A stretch of 64,000 nucleotides of DNA, from the NCBI GenBank assembly GCA_023105745.1, contig JALGQZ010000009.1, positions 38,745,359 through 38,809,358 of the forward strand, in the 5' to 3' direction. The position numbers were made by a program, and so were the translations under genes. This stretch comes from Austropuccinia psidii (lineage: Eukaryota; Basidiomycota; Pucciniomycetes; Pucciniales; Sphaerophragmiaceae). The notes beneath the pieces were generated by a model, which ran no database searches, was not told the origin of the DNA, and was given only the letters and a program-made list of their open reading frames with translations. This document shows, piece by piece, positions 35,041 through 47,390 of the stretch (its first letter is position 1; each line of letters opens with the position of its first letter).

Positions 35041-36456
35041 CAAATTTTAGCAGCCAAATATAAATAAGTCTTGAAGAAGGTGAGACCAGTTAATGAGCTA
35101 ATGCCTCAAGACCTTAACCTACATTTGGAAAGACCACCTTTGTCAAGAGATCCTTATGAAAAACCCTTATCACCTAACCCACCTATATTTCAAGAAACCT
35201 TCAAATTCACCCATGAAAGACTGCAAGCAGTTAATTTTGGCCCACCAGGATGGTTATCAAATGAAGAAATCAATTTAATCAAAAATGTTATTACCTTAAG
35301 GGAAAAAGCAATAGCTTTCTGTGAAGAAGAAAGAGTATTACTCAAACACTCATATGGAAAACCTTACAAAATACCAGTAATACCTCATGAACCTTGGCAG
35401 AAGAAACCAATTCCCATTCCCAAATCAATTTTACCACAGTTTACTGAATTAATCAGAGAAAGAATCAGGACTGGACTCTATGAGCAATCCACCTCAAGGT
35501 ACACAAGCCCAATCTTTTGTGTGGCCAAATCAAATGGGAAACTCAGAATTGTCCATGACCTTCAAGAACTCAACAAAGTCACCATCAAGGATGCTGGCTT
35601 ACCACCTCATATTGAAGAATTTGTAGATGCATTTTCAGGAAGAGCATGCTATGGACTAGGAGATATCATGGGAGGATATGATGAAAGATAATTATATTTC
35701 AATACAAGAACCCTCACCACTTTTGAAACACCCTTTGGAAGGATGTAACTCACAAGACTACTCCAAGGAGCCCCCAACTCAGTAGCAGTATACCAAGCCT
35801 AAATGACCTGGATACTCCAAGAAGAAATACCAGAGAGTGTAGGAATTTTTATTGATGATGGAGGAATAAAAGGACCAAGATCACTTTACAACCAAGAAAC
35901 ACTTCCAGAAAACCCCTGAATCAGAAGATTTATATGGGAATATTCCATAACCTTAGAAAGAGTTTTATTCAGGATTGACAAAGCAGGACTTACTATCTCA
36001 GGATCAAGTTTTGCATGCTGTGTTCCAGCTTTGGACATAGTAGGGCATGTTGTATCACTTAAAGGAAGAACAATTTCAAAACAAAAGATCAACAAAATTC
36101 AAAATTGGCCAACACCTCTTAACAAGAAGGAAATAAGGGGATTTCTTGGACTTTGTGCCTATGTAAGGATGTTCATTGAAAACTTCTCACAAGTTGCATC
36201 ACCACTCAGAAGGCTCACCAGAGAAGATGTTGACTGGGACTGGGATCAAAAATGTGAAGAAGCTTTCCATAAGCTCAGAAGAATAGTTGGAGAAGAAATA
36301 ACTCTCAAGAAATTGGATTATGACAAACAATCAGGAAAATTTAAGCCAGCAGTAGATTCAAGCTACATTGCTGCAGGAGCGTTACACACTCAAGAAGATA
36401 AAGAAGGAAAAGACAGACCAGTATTATATGAATCAATAACTTTTTCAAAATTATAA
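35041..36456 (+). pseudogene. C reverse transcriptase and start of RNase H
   Basis: A single frame with stops at 35689, 35746, 35800, 35917 and 36454. RT features: Pro-Ile-Phe-Cys-Val-Ala-Lys-Ser-Asn-Gly-Lys-Leu-Arg, then Val-His-Asp-Leu-Gln-Glu-Leu-Asn; an active site Phe-Ile-Asp-Asp-Gly-Gly (about 35850); the Gly-His-Val-Val-Ser segment; and Gly-Phe-Leu-Gly-Leu-Cys-Ala-Tyr near 36140. The RNase H start, with Val-Asp-Ser-Ser, is near 36350. The gypsy order and the shared frame show one pol ORF before decay. Confidence 0.8.
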
Positions 36457-36813
36457 TCAAAATACTCACAACCCAAATTGGAACTCTGTGGAGTTGCAAT
36501 AATTCTCAAGAAACTTCAGACAATACTTTGAGGACAACATTTTGAATTACAAGTTGATGCCAAGGCCTTAATTGAAATGATCAACACCCCTTGCTTACCC
36601 AATGCCCCCATGACAAGATGGGTGGCTTTCATTAAACTATTTTCCTTTGATTTGGTACACAAACCAGGGAAAACTTTCACTATACAAGATGGGCTATCCA
36701 GAAGAACAAAAAACTCAGAAGAAGAAGATGGAGATGCACCAGAATTTGATGAAGAAGAAGATTGGATCAAGCCACACCCTGGATTTGGGGCTAAGAATGT
36801 AAATTCACTCTAA
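36457..36813 (+). pseudogene. C RNase H, remainder
   Basis: Same frame, with TGA at 36529-36531. Contains Gln-Val-Asp-Ala-Lys-Ala-Leu (catalytic Asp region) and Pro-Gly-Lys-x-Phe-Thr near the end, as in gypsy RNase H, followed by an acidic linker toward the integrase. Confidence 0.7.
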
Positions 36814-37590
36814 TTTTCAGGAATACAAGTACCAACCAAACAAGAAGGATTTTGGAAGAGAATGCAAGAATACTTAAGTAAAATGAAAAAACCACAATCA
36901 AGCAAAGATGAAGAGTTTAGAAGGATTAAAAGAAGGTCACCCAACTTTTTCTTGGAAGATGGCCAGCTTAAAAGAAGAAACAACCCAAACCCTCAACTGG
37001 TGATATCAAGTCAAGAAGTTCAAAGCTACAGTTTAAAGTCACTTTATGAAGACATGGGCAACAAAGGGGAAAATTAAACTTATAGAAGAATCAAAGCAAG
37101 ATTTTGGTGGGAAGGAATGAATAAATCAGTCAAGAAATGGGTTCAATCTTGCCTGGCCTTCCAAAAGAGAAGTCAAAACTTACAAAGGGAACAAGGAAAA
37201 TCTACAGCAACATCAACAATCTTTGAGAGGGTCAGTATGGATGCAGTCCATATTAAATCTGGAAGATGGAAATATATGGTCGTGGCCAGAGATGATTTTT
37301 CAGGATGGCCAGAAAAAGTTGGACTAGTCAAATTAACAGAAAAAGCAGTTTCAGAATGGTTCACCGCAGAATGGATATGCAGGTATGGCTCACCAAAGGA
37401 AGTAACTGTTGATGGGGGGCCAGAGTTTGGAAAAGAATTGCAAGATGCAGTAAAGAAAGCAGGATCAAGGATCAGATTCACCACACCTTATTACCCATAG
37501 TCTCAAGGGATGGTTGAAAGGGGTCATAAGCAACTCAAAGATGCACTAGTCAAGATGTGTGGAGAAAATATCTACCTTTGGTTACATTGG
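36814..37590 (+). pseudogene. C integrase, zinc region and catalytic core
   Basis: Same frame, stops at 36811, 37075 and 37498. Phe-Trp-Trp-Glu-Gly-Met is followed by a damaged Cys pair (one Cys remains at about 37150). The core has Met-Asp-Ala-Val-His (first Asp, about 37240), Thr-Val-Asp-Gly-Gly-Pro-Glu-Phe (second Asp, about 37405) and Gly-Met-Val-Glu-Arg-Gly-His (Glu, about 37515). A frame shift follows at about 37560-37590. Confidence 0.8.
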
Positions 37591-38174
37591 CTGACAGAAT
37601 CTCAACTAAAAGGACAACTGGTTTCTCACCATATGAACTCCAATTTGGACAACTACCAGTACTACCAATTGACATTGAAAAAAAAACATTTCTAGCAGTA
37701 GAATGGAACAAAATATCCACAACTGAGGAATTACTGGAAGCCAGAGCCAAACAATTAGAAGGGAAAGAAGAAATGAGAAGGAAAGCAACAGAAAAAATCA
37801 AAAAATCAAGGGAGGACTCAATGAAATAATGGGATAGAAGATTGGCACACCAACTAAGATCACCACTCAATCCCGGAGATTTGGTCCTGGTTTACAACAA
37901 AGCAATAGAAACTAATTGGGGACCACTTTTCAAAAACAAATGGAATGGACCCTACAGAGTAATCAGACAAATAAACAATGGACCATATGAACTTGAGGAA
38001 CTTGATGGAACAGAATTAGCAAGAAGATTTGCAGCATCTCAAGTCAAGAGGTTCTACCCAAGAGGAAAGTTGATAAACACAAAAGAAGACACAGAAGAAG
38101 AACAAAGTGAAGAAGATGAATCAATAATTGAGGAAGAGGTATTTGAGGAGACCACACAATCAGATGAAGAATAG
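37557..38174 (+). pseudogene. C integrase C-terminal region with GPY-like module
   Basis: A new frame with one TAA at 37827-37829 that ends at 38174. Tyr-Glu-Leu-Gln-Phe-Gly-Gln near the start is the usual end of the core. Pro-Gly-Asp-Leu-Val-Leu-Val and Trp-Asn-Gly-Pro-Tyr-Arg-Val form the GPY/F module (about 37875-37960). An acidic Glu-rich tail ends the protein. There is no chromodomain. Confidence 0.75.
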
Positions 38175-38222
38175 AGAGCTCTCACCTGGAATGCTGGGGA
38201 CAGCATTAAATGGAGCGGTGGA

Positions 38223-40210
38223 TGTGGTATTCCATACCATTTTTTTCACCAGGCTCAAGCTCATAGTACCCCATAAGAGCAGTAAATTCAGCGTACAGGC
38301 AGACTTACACTCAAATTCTACACCAAAAGGTCAATTTTACAGCAAGAAGCTGGATTTAACTCATAAACCCATGGCACAGGCACCAAAGTGCAGTGTATGT
38401 GTTCAAATAAATTATTCAATTTCATTAGGCTTATGTAAAAAATCAGGTTACATATAGTAAACTAGTTACAACAAATAAGGTACCACCCTTTCAATTACAC
38501 ACTCCACCCAGCCTTACTCCTCCTTATAGCTACAGGACTCATGCAGCAAGAAAAAAACACCTGCATGAATTACACAGCAACCTAGAACTTAACATAGAAA
38601 AGTAACATGATGCAAAGCTCAACTCCATAGAACTCCTGCAATTCATTTACAACACAGCCCCAGGAGTATTTTATCTTATATCCACAGTAACCCCACTTAA
38701 AACTTTAAAACAGAATCAAAATTATTTACACCACTCATCACCTCATGCAAACCAAAGCTAGTTACAACAGGCTGCATGAAGTACACAATTCCAATTAAAT
38801 CTCAACCACATGACTATGCAGAGCATGTGTCAAACTCAAAAATCACATCATCTTATATATAACAGTAAATTCATCAATGCAAGAAATTATCACCTGACTT
38901 CATTTCAAAGTTTAAAAAGAAGAAAAACAACCATGACACTTGCATAAATTACACAGCCACTTCTACCAAACCTAAAATAAGACATATGCAAAGGAATTAC
39001 AAGGTCATCATGTGATACTGCAACCACCAACAGAATATCATGTGACAGAGAAAGGCTGTGCACAAGAAAACTCCTCAGCCAAAATGAAATCACCTCATGC
39101 ATGCAAGGAAAATCCAAGAAAATCACATCAAAATTAGCTCACCAAAATACCATCATGTGATGAATGGAGGCTGTGCAGGGAAAAAATTATCACCCAACCT
39201 TAAATCACCTGACCCATGCAAAAAAGGTCCTCACCAAAAATGGAGTCACATGATGAAATCAAGAGGAATTAGAGTGGAAAAAGACAGCCCCATGGAGGGC
39301 CCCCTGGGCTCCCAAAACGTATAAAGAGAGGGGCTCCCTCCCCCAAAATTTCAAATTCCCCCCATGCAAATTATATCTCATGCACATTATATCCCCTGAA
39401 CATTGCAAGCACAGGAATAACTCACCCCTCACCTGGGAGGTAGTCCAGTATATTATAGTAAAATTACTTGCCAGTAGCTAACCTCAGTGGAAGTATAGTG
39501 TTGCAGATTACCCAGTAGCTAAGCTCAGTGGAATCTTATTATTAAAAAAAAAAGAAATTACCCAGTACACAGAATTAGGGTTGCTACTCTATTAAAATAC
39601 CCTATCCAGTAAAGTTAACACCATTATCAAGACTTAAAAATAACTTACCCCTTTAAGAATCCAATAGCAAAGAACCTTACCTCTTAAATTTAACAAATCC
39701 AATTTCATCTTATTATTTACCACTCTTAAAAAAATAACAAACCTTTAAAAAAAATTATTTTACTATATTCAAACTTTAACTTAACAAACTACCTTTATCA
39801 AGCTCATCAAAATTTGCAGAAAACCTTAAATAACTCATCTTACCAAGGATTTATCACCAAGAAGAAACAACTCAGCTCAATTTAACCAAAAATATTAAAA
39901 ATAAACAGACAAGTATTTCATTAAGATCTAAAAATTAACCAAATTACTGACATTTATTTTTTATATTATTTATTGAATAGGTCTGATCTGAGACTGCTGA
40001 ATTTTTTCTTCTGCAGTTTTAAAGCCACTTACTAATTTTTTTTGGTTTGTGAGCTCCAAGGAAGATTTTGTTCAGTATTTTAGGAGGGGCAGGCATTAAA
40101 CCATTGCCACCCTTGGTTACAGGAGTTATTAGAAATTCAAAACTAGTTACCTGTGATTTCCCCCTCCAGGTACTGCCTCATTTTAATCCCACACAAGGGG
40201 AGTTCCCACA
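38223..40210 (+). repeat. C 3' LTR
   Basis: 1,988 bp, starting TGTGGTATTCCATACC and ending GAGTTCCCACA. Differs from the 5' LTR by scattered changes. Upstream 'aatggagcggtgga' may be a weak polypurine tract. Confidence 0.9.
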
Positions 40211-41343
40211 GCATATATTCAAAATTCATCATTTTTAATTTTGGAAAAGATGAATAACTTTTTATTGAGTAAGTGAATCCATGGATTTAAGGCCAGATTT
40301 GGATTCTACACAAACATTCACCTAGGGTATTTCCCTAGAGTGAAGAAGCTCAAATTAACTCTTTGAGGTGGTAATATGGAAAATAATTCAATACCACATC
40401 ATCAAGACCACATGAAAGATCTGTGAAAATTTTTGTTTTTCTTAATTTCATGCCAAAATAATGGGAATGTGAGAAATCCCATGTTAGATATACAATAAGA
40501 ATAGTGTTATGCATGTTTTGGGAACTTAATCTAATGTTATTCTTACATGGACCTTTTGTACACCCATAATGGATATCACACTAGAAGCTTAAATTTCTAT
40601 TTTCACGTGAAACATAAGAAAGGGGGACAAAAGACATCAAAGAGAGCCAGGTTACCCAACTTCTGAGGCCTCAGAGGTGTGGACAGCTCCAAAGGTTGGA
40701 TTCATGGCTGATCTTGCCCCACTTAGTAAAGCAAAACACTATGGGAACTTGGTTAGCATGTTACAACTACAGTAAGTCATAAGAAAATAGCAAAGAACCT
40801 GCTCTTTTGAAGTGCCAAGGAGGTAAAAAGCTACTTAGACTCCTGTAACCATCTCAATTCTTAATGACTTAGCATGGATAATCCCCATAAGAATAATTAA
40901 AACACTTTTTTGGACTAATATCCATTGATTTACCTCGTAGCAACCAGGTGTATACTGCTATTTGCAATTCTACGTAGAAATGAGGTGGAAAGTTCAAAAA
41001 TTCATTAAAGATACAATTCTTAATGAATCTTTCTGAAACCTTCAGGACTAATGGAAAACCGTATTATCTATGGTAAAACCAAAAATAAATATGGAATTAC
41101 TAGTAAAATTAAAAGGTTTACTTACAGACCATTTTTGATTATTCCATGCGAAACACTGAATCTTCAAAAATTCACAGTACTCACAACCTGTGATGAAATT
41201 GCCAATAACATTGATAAATTTGAGAAATCAATGATTGTTTTAGAATAAAGCAAGATTTACAGGTGTTGCCCCTTTTATTCTTAACCATATTAGGGTTGGT
41301 AGTCATGTAAAAAGCATTAATTAAGTAATTATTATAATCCTAC
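40211..41343 (+). repeat. B2 5' LTR, piece 2
   Basis: Continues the B LTR after element C and matches 3339-4030 from about 40625. It ends in the CTAC copied beside the solo C LTR. Confidence 0.75.
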
Positions 41344-43212
41344 TGTGGAAACCCTTTTAGTGTGGGATTGGATAAGGCAGTCCTTGAGGGGGGAATCACA
41401 GGTAAACAGTTTTGAATTGATGAAATAATCCTGTAACCAAGGGTACTAATGGTGTTTTAGCTGCCCCTCTGAATATACTAAACAATCTCCCTACAGAGCT
41501 CACAAATCAATATTTAATATTGTGGCTTTACAACTAGAGAAGACTTTTCAGAAGTCTCTATCAGACCTATTCAATAATCAGACTAATGATAAAATAATAA
41601 TAATTTTAAATAAATAAATTTGTAGGTGATTTCAAGATGATAAGATAATAATTGAGTAGATAAATAATAGATATAATAGTACTGAGTGGTGATTTTAAGT
41701 TGTTTTCTTTGTTGAAGGTATTTTGTTTAATGGATAATAGTTTAATATTAGAAAATTTAGTAATAGTGATAATTTATAAGAATTTGGTTTAATAGCTTAA
41801 ATAGTTGTTGTTGGTAAATAATTTTGGATAATATGTAAAATATATTGTGTGATAATAATAATAGTAATATAGATTTTCTTCTAGTGAGAAGAGTATAATA
41901 TAAATATTTTGTTGAATATGAGTATTTCACTAATAGCTGAATTTATAATATAGGCAGACCTACTGTTAACTACAGCTATTTATAAACCATTATTTAGTGT
42001 AATATAATAATAATAATTTCTAGATTAACCTACTAGTAAGGGATGAATAGTTATTCTCCTTCTTGGTATATAACTAATTGGATTCATTCATGGGGAGAAG
42101 AGGAGAAAATGAGAGAGAGAGGTCTCCTTTTATGTTGTGAGAAGTACCCATGGGCTCTCCATGTAAAGTGTTATTCTTGCCCTTGAGATAATTTTGCTGG
42201 TGTAGATTTTTGTAACAAAAGTCAGATGACCTATCTGCTACACTGTATTAGTAATCTTGCACAGCCTTGAGAGATTAATTCTAGTGTGTAAAATTGAGAA
42301 TGGTGTCATATAACTGAAATATTTTTGCCATTTGTTTGGCCAAAGTTAAGGTTGGGGTGTTTTTGTTTGGTGGGGATTTTGATAACAGTATCAGATGACT
42401 CCTCCTTTACACTGCTTTAGTCAGCTTGCACAGCCTTGAGGAATTAATGCTGGTGAGTTAAGAATGAAGATGGTGTCATGTGAATAAGCCCCTGTATAAT
42501 TTGTTTGTAAGATTTATTTAGTTCCAGGTGATTATGCTGTGTAATGTGGGGATATCTTCTTGAGTTTTAATTCTTGATTACTGTAATTGCTGTGTGGTTT
42601 ACAGTTTAGTGTATTCGCCTTGCATGCGGCTAGTTTAAATTAAATTGAGTTGGATTTGATGATCCTGAGGCTGTGTACTGTACAGATCTTATGCATCTGG
42701 ACTGCATAAGTCTTATTTGGCTCCCGTATTGTTGTGTGATTTTTTAAGTTTTTAGTGGATTTTCATGTATTGAGTTGAATTGCATACTGTCATATGATCC
42801 TTGTGTCACATGAACTGTATTTGGTTACTGTAATTCTTAGTAATATAACCTTATTGATGGATTTAGAGTGGATATAATGTTACAATGTTACTTTTCCTAT
42901 GTAATCTTGAGTTTCTGTATGTAATAAACCTATTTTTGATTCTGTAAGGCTTATATGTAGGTTTTCTTGTATAATTCCATAAGATTGGATTCTCCTATTA
43001 TTTATTTGATTGTAGAAATATGTTGATTATTTCAATTCTGAATGCCAAATCTTCCATTCCTCCCTACTATTGATGTTTTTCCTCAGTGTGTGTGATCTTT
43101 AATCATGTCCTTTGAGTGGTGATTTCCTGAATTAGTCATTTTGATCTTGATTTTCCAACTGTTGATTTCCAAAAATTTCTTGAGACTGGTAAAAAAGGTA
43201 TGGAATACCACA
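41344..43212 (-). repeat. Solo LTR of family C, reversed
   Basis: On the minus strand it starts TGTGGTATTCCATACC and ends GGGTTTCCACA, like the C LTRs but more diverged. CTAC flanks it (41340-41343 and 43213-43216). The uninterrupted B copy at 4027-4036 reads straight across, confirming an insertion. It appears to duplicate 4 bp. Confidence 0.8.
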
Positions 43213-43216
43213 CTAC

Positions 43217-43922
43217 GTGACAACAGAAGATGCAATCAATAATCCAAAAGGGTTTATTGTTTTATCACTAACTGGTTTTCCAGTTTGCTCGATGGAACGC
43301 CTGTTTGAGCTGTTGTTGACTTCAAAGAGGCCTCCTCTTGCTGTTTTTTACATATCAAATCATCTTATTATCCATTTTATATCATTGTTACCAACAAGTA
43401 AGTAGTAGTTAAATTATTCTTAAGTGTTTGAATTCTTTCAGAATAAATCAGAAAGACGTGAAATCATAGAATCCAACTATATATTGTTGTAATCCTGCTC
43501 TAATCATTTTGATCCCTTAAATCCACAATTCTATGTCAAATTTCTCTACCTATATCTTTCAATAAGTTCTTTGGAGTATAAGTGAATCATTTGTCTTTAA
43601 TTCTTAAAGTTTTTCTCTAAAAAGGAGTTTTCTTAAAGAATTATCTTTATAATTATTTTTGCAAAAGATAATTTTATATTAAAATAATTTTCTTATTTTA
43701 ATAAAAGAAGTTTTTATTATTAAATTCCTCTTGTAATTGATTCTTGTAGACAATTACCGCTCAATGTTAAATTCACTAGTAGTGTTTAACACGTGAAAGA
43801 AATAATTATTTAATCATTTAATTGTGGCTATAATAATATTTTATTTTTATATTTCATAAGAACAGACATAGTACTGTTGATTAATAGTAATATTATCATC
43901 AGTTTCATAGTAAAATCATAAA
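43217..43922 (+). repeat. B2 5' LTR, piece 3
   Basis: Matches 4030-4740 and the 3' LTR at 45660-46366. Ends at cataaa just before the primer site. Confidence 0.75.
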
Positions 43923-43924
43923 TT

Positions 43925-43942
43925 TGGGGGCCTGGCCATGAT
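43925..43942 (+). promoter_or_regulatory. B2 primer-binding site
   Basis: TGGGGGCCTGGCCATGAT, two bases after the LTR end. The A elements use the same site (TGGGGGCCTGGCCGTGAT), so the two families share a primer tRNA. Confidence 0.65.
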
Positions 43943-44304
43943 TTTAACCATAGACTTGGTTATTGAATTCAATAATATTCTTTTAAGTTCTAAAAGATAT
44001 TAATTTAATAACTTTTTTCTTTCATTTTAAAGTTAAAATAGATTTTATTTTTGAAATTGTTTTGGAAATCTTTTTCATTGAGGAATTTGGTTTAATTTTA
44101 TACTGTTTTTACATGTGGCTTTTTCACATCCAAAAACTTATAAGATTATTCTTTGAGTTACTCTGAATTAATTTTCATTCAAAATCTTTTTCTTTAAAAA
44201 GAATGATTTTTTTTAATCTTAAAAATATAAAAAAAAACTTTAAAAATATTTTTTTAAAAAATAAAAGTATAAAAAATAATTTTTCTCTTTCATAATTTTT
44301 TTAG
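43943..44304 (+). other. B2 leader
   Basis: AT-rich. Holds an atgtggctttttcacat block near 44112 that recurs in the A leaders. It ends in a T-rich tract and AG, a candidate splice acceptor before 44305. Confidence 0.45.
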
Positions 44305-45277
44305 TGTCTTTAATCAAATACTGTGCAGCTGGTAACAGAATCAGTACAAGATTTATTGTTAGTCCAGAATCTGAAGAAAGTATTGAGTTTCAAATTGCTA
44401 AAAGAGGCACCTTATTTAACTCAGAAAAGAATAAATTACCACCAAAAGGTGTGTGTTTTATCTTATATTTTTCACTTTTTATCTTTAAATTGACATGAAA
44501 ATGGTGCATACCAGAAATGGAAGCAGCTATTCAGTCCAACTAGATGAATGTGGACAAGGAAGAGGCAAGACCAGATCCAGAAGTGCCAAGTCTTCCTCAA
44601 GAAATAAATATTTGGAGGATGCCAGAGTTTCCCCCCATTCCCCAAGGTCTGTACCCACAGATTTTGATGTGAATTCTGAGACTGAACTGATTCATGATAA
44701 TATTTCCAGGGCTGAGCCATTTGCAAGTGGCAGAAATAGAAATATATCAACGCCAATACAAAAATTGGTTCAGAGACGCCAAAGAAGAGGAGTGGGAAAT
44801 ATGCCCAAGCCTTTGGCAGGGGGCCACGAACTCTTACTTACACATCAAGAGATTTCTGGGTCAGGAGAAGACCATAGAGCCCTTAGGAGGTTGGGCCCAT
44901 TGTCTTGCAAAGACAAGGTCAAAAATTTAAAGAATTGGTTGAAGAACCAAAGTGTTTTATCCATAGACCAGAAGAAATAGTTGGAAATGACTCCAGTTTG
45001 TGAGACAGAGGCGCCAGTGGCATCTACCAGCTCCAAACCAGCTCCAGAAGTGTTGAAGGACAAGCCCAAAGGACCTCAGAAGAAGCAGAGAGGTCCCAAC
45101 AGCCATTAAAGCAAGGGCAAAGGCAAAGCCAATTGGCACATACCTCACCCACAAGGGTACAGGATCCTTAAATTAGAACCTTCAGCGGTGGACAGTGTAT
45201 TCAACATGCCCAGGACTTTGATGGAATTCATAGCCAAAGAGCAGGAAAAGATGAACAGAACTTTTCCAAAGAAATGA
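44305..45277 (+). pseudogene. B2 ORF1 with two introns
   Basis: Exons by frame and homology to element A: 44305-44448, 44515-44646, 44710-45277. Introns 44449-44514 (GT...AG, 66 nt) and 44647-44709 (GT...AG, 63 nt). Exon 2 is 132 nt, as in both A copies. Exon 3 starts with a Gln-rich helix and a Gln-Tyr-Lys motif also seen in A, and ends Arg-Thr-Phe-Pro-Lys-Lys-stop. A TAG in exon 2 and frame breaks in exon 3 make it a pseudogene. The overlapping frame 44495-44980 starts at an ATG inside the first intron. The protein is conserved in rust elements but its function is unknown. Confidence 0.65.
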
Positions 45278-45385
45278 TAGATCAAATACATTTTGTTCAA
45301 TCTAATATTGATGTAGCCCTTGGTAAATTTGATGCAAAGATAAATAAACTTACATTGGACATAAGCAAATTAAAAAGAAATTAAA
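45262..45385 (+). pseudogene. B2 start of Gag, cut by a deletion
   Basis: One base back from the ORF1 frame, a short Lys/Ile/Asp-rich, coiled-coil-like stretch runs to TAA near 45383. It corresponds to the first residues after the ORF1 overlap in element A. Sequence then switches into LTR, so capsid, protease, RT and integrase are absent. Confidence 0.55.
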
Positions 45386-46366
45386 TATGGTACAACCAAA
45401 CATAATTATGGATTGACTATTAAAATTAGAAGTTTTACTTACAGACCATTTTTATTATTCCACGTGAAACACTTGATTGTCAAAAATTCACAGTAATTAC
45501 AAGCTGTAAAGAAATTGCCAATAACTTTGATACCTTTGAGAAATCAATAATTTTTTTAGAATAAAAGAAGATTTACAGGTGTTACCCCTTTTATTCTTAA
45601 CCATATTGGGGTTGGTAGTCAGGTAAAAAGGATTAATTCAATAATTATGACAATCCTAGCTGACAACAGATGATGCAATCAATAATCCAAAAGGGTTTAT
45701 TGTTTTCTCACTCACTGATTTTTCATTTTTATCCATGGCATGCTTCTGTGAGCTGTTATTGACTTAAAAGAGGCCTCCTCTTGCTGTTTTTTCCATACCA
45801 AATCATCTTATTATCCATTTTATATCATTGTTAACAATAAGTAAGTGTGAGTTAAGCCATTCTCAAGTGTTTGAATTCTTTCAGAATCAATCAGAAAGAC
45901 ATTAAATCATAGAATACAACTATATATTGTTGTATTCCTGCTATAAGTCATTTTGAGGCTTTAAATCCACAATTCTATGTCAAATTTCTCTACTTATATC
46001 TTTCAATAAGTTCTTTGGAGTATAAGTGAGTCATTTGTCTTTAATTCTTAAAGTTTTTCTCTAAAAATTAGTTTTCTTAAAGAATTATCTTTATAATTGT
46101 TTTTGCAAAAGATAATTATATATTAAAATAATTTTATCCTTTTAATAAAAGAAGTTTTTATGATGAAATTCTTCTTGTAATTGATCCTTGTAGACAATTA
46201 CTGCTCACTTTGAAACTCACTAGTAGTGTTTAACACGTGAAAGAAATAATTCTTTAATTATTTAATTGTGGTTATAACAAGATTTTATTATTATATCTCA
46301 TAAGAACAGACATAGCACTGTTGATTAATAGTAATATTATCATCAGTTTCATAGTCAAATGTTACA
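45386..46366 (+). repeat. B2 3' LTR, 5' half missing
   Basis: Matches the B LTR from about 41060 onward and ends GTTACA beside GTAGT. The upstream half of the LTR and most of the internal region were lost in one event at about 45385. Confidence 0.8.
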
Positions 46367-46371
46367 GTAGT

Positions 46372-47390
46372 TGTGGATAGATTCCCAAAAATGGAAATCT
46401 TCATTTCAAATTATGGAACAATCACTGCCTCTGAATTAGCTCAAATCCTTATCAGCCATGTCTTTTCCAAACATGGACTTCCATTGAGTATTTTCAGTGA
46501 TAGAGGATCTTTATTTGTTTCCTCATTCTGGACCAATTTATGTCAGAAGATCAAGATATCAAGATATCTTTCAACTGCCTTTCATCCTGAGACAGATGGA
46601 CAGACAGAAAGGGTAAGTCAGATTCTAGAACAGTATCTTTGGATGTAGGTCAGTTACCATCAAGAAGACTGGCCCACCAGGCTCCCTCTGGCTGAATATG
46701 CCTACAATAATGCATAACATTTATCAACAAAGCACTCCGCTTTTTTCACCATTTATGGGAGAAATCCCAGCTTTGACTCAATCCATATTTCTCAAGACTC
46801 ACCTGCTGGAATGTTATCAACAAAATTCCAATCAGTAAATTAAGTTGTCAAAGAGGAATTAGAGTCAGTAATAAGGAGCTTCAAGAAGAATGCAGATAGA
46901 AATAGGGCAATTCCACCTGATTTCCAACCTGGGGACAAAGTATGGCTAGCTTCCAAGAACATCAAGACCACAAGACCCACCAAAAAACTTTCAGAAATAT
47001 GGCTGGGACCCTTTGAAGTCAGTAAGAAGATTGGAAGTCATGCTTATCACCTCAATTCGCCTTTGCAATTGAAGTCAGTTCACCCTGTATGCCATGTGTC
47101 ATTACTAGAACCAGTCAAGCAGTCAAGAATCCCAAATTGTAATCAATTACCACCACCAACGGTTCTAATAGAGAAGCAAGAACATTGGGAAGTGGCTCAG
47201 GTTCTGCACTCAAAACTCAAAAGAGGTAAATTATGGTTTCTTGTAGAGTGGAAAGGATTCAGTGAAGACCCAGAAAGAACAACTTGGTAACCAGCTTTCA
47301 ACCCTACCAACTCACCAGACCTTGTCAAGAATTTCCATTCATTTTATCCAGACAAGCCTTGCCCAATTACCTCAAAAGTTTGGTTTTATG
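46372..47390 (+). pseudogene. D2 integrase remainder, GPY-like module and chromodomain
   Basis: Continues the integrase from 14092 in phase. Ile-Phe-Ser-Asp-Arg-Gly-Ser holds the second Asp; His-Pro-Glu-Thr-Asp-Gly-Gln-Thr-Glu-Arg holds the catalytic Glu (about 46590-46620). Stops follow at 46646 and later. Pro-Gly-Asp-Lys-Val-Trp-Leu and a Leu-Gly-Pro-Phe segment mark the C-terminal module. The open piece 47063-47290 ends in a chromodomain: Glu-His-Trp-Glu-Val-Ala, then Phe-Leu-Val-Glu-Trp-Lys-Gly-Phe and Thr-Trp. Chromodomains of this class direct integration to modified chromatin. Confidence 0.8.

Larger units (their letters stand above)
14184..40210 (+). mobile_element. C: giant degenerate Ty3/gypsy element
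   Basis: LTRs 14184-16178 and 38223-40210 share start (TG...GTATTCCATACC), TATA region and end (GAGTTCCCACA). Internal order: PBS, gag with CCHC box, protease, a duplicated unknown domain, long non-coding stretches with hairpin arrays, then RT, RNase H, integrase. The flanks gca|TG and CA|gcat suggest a short duplication, possibly GCAT with one T shared or lost. Total 26 kb; about 19 kb without copia G. All coding frames carry stops. Confidence 0.85.
14093..46366 (+). mobile_element. B2: gypsy-type element inserted in D2, itself split by C
   Basis: Starts TGTGAGCC at 14093 and ends GTTACA at 46366. The 5-bp target duplication GTAGT is perfect at 14088-14092 and 46367-46371. The 5' LTR is in three pieces (14093-14183, 40211-41343, 43217-43922) because element C and a solo C LTR landed in it. 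A PBS, leader and ORF1 follow. Internal sequence then jumps at about 45385 into the middle of the 3' LTR, so most of gag-pol has been deleted. Confidence 0.85.
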
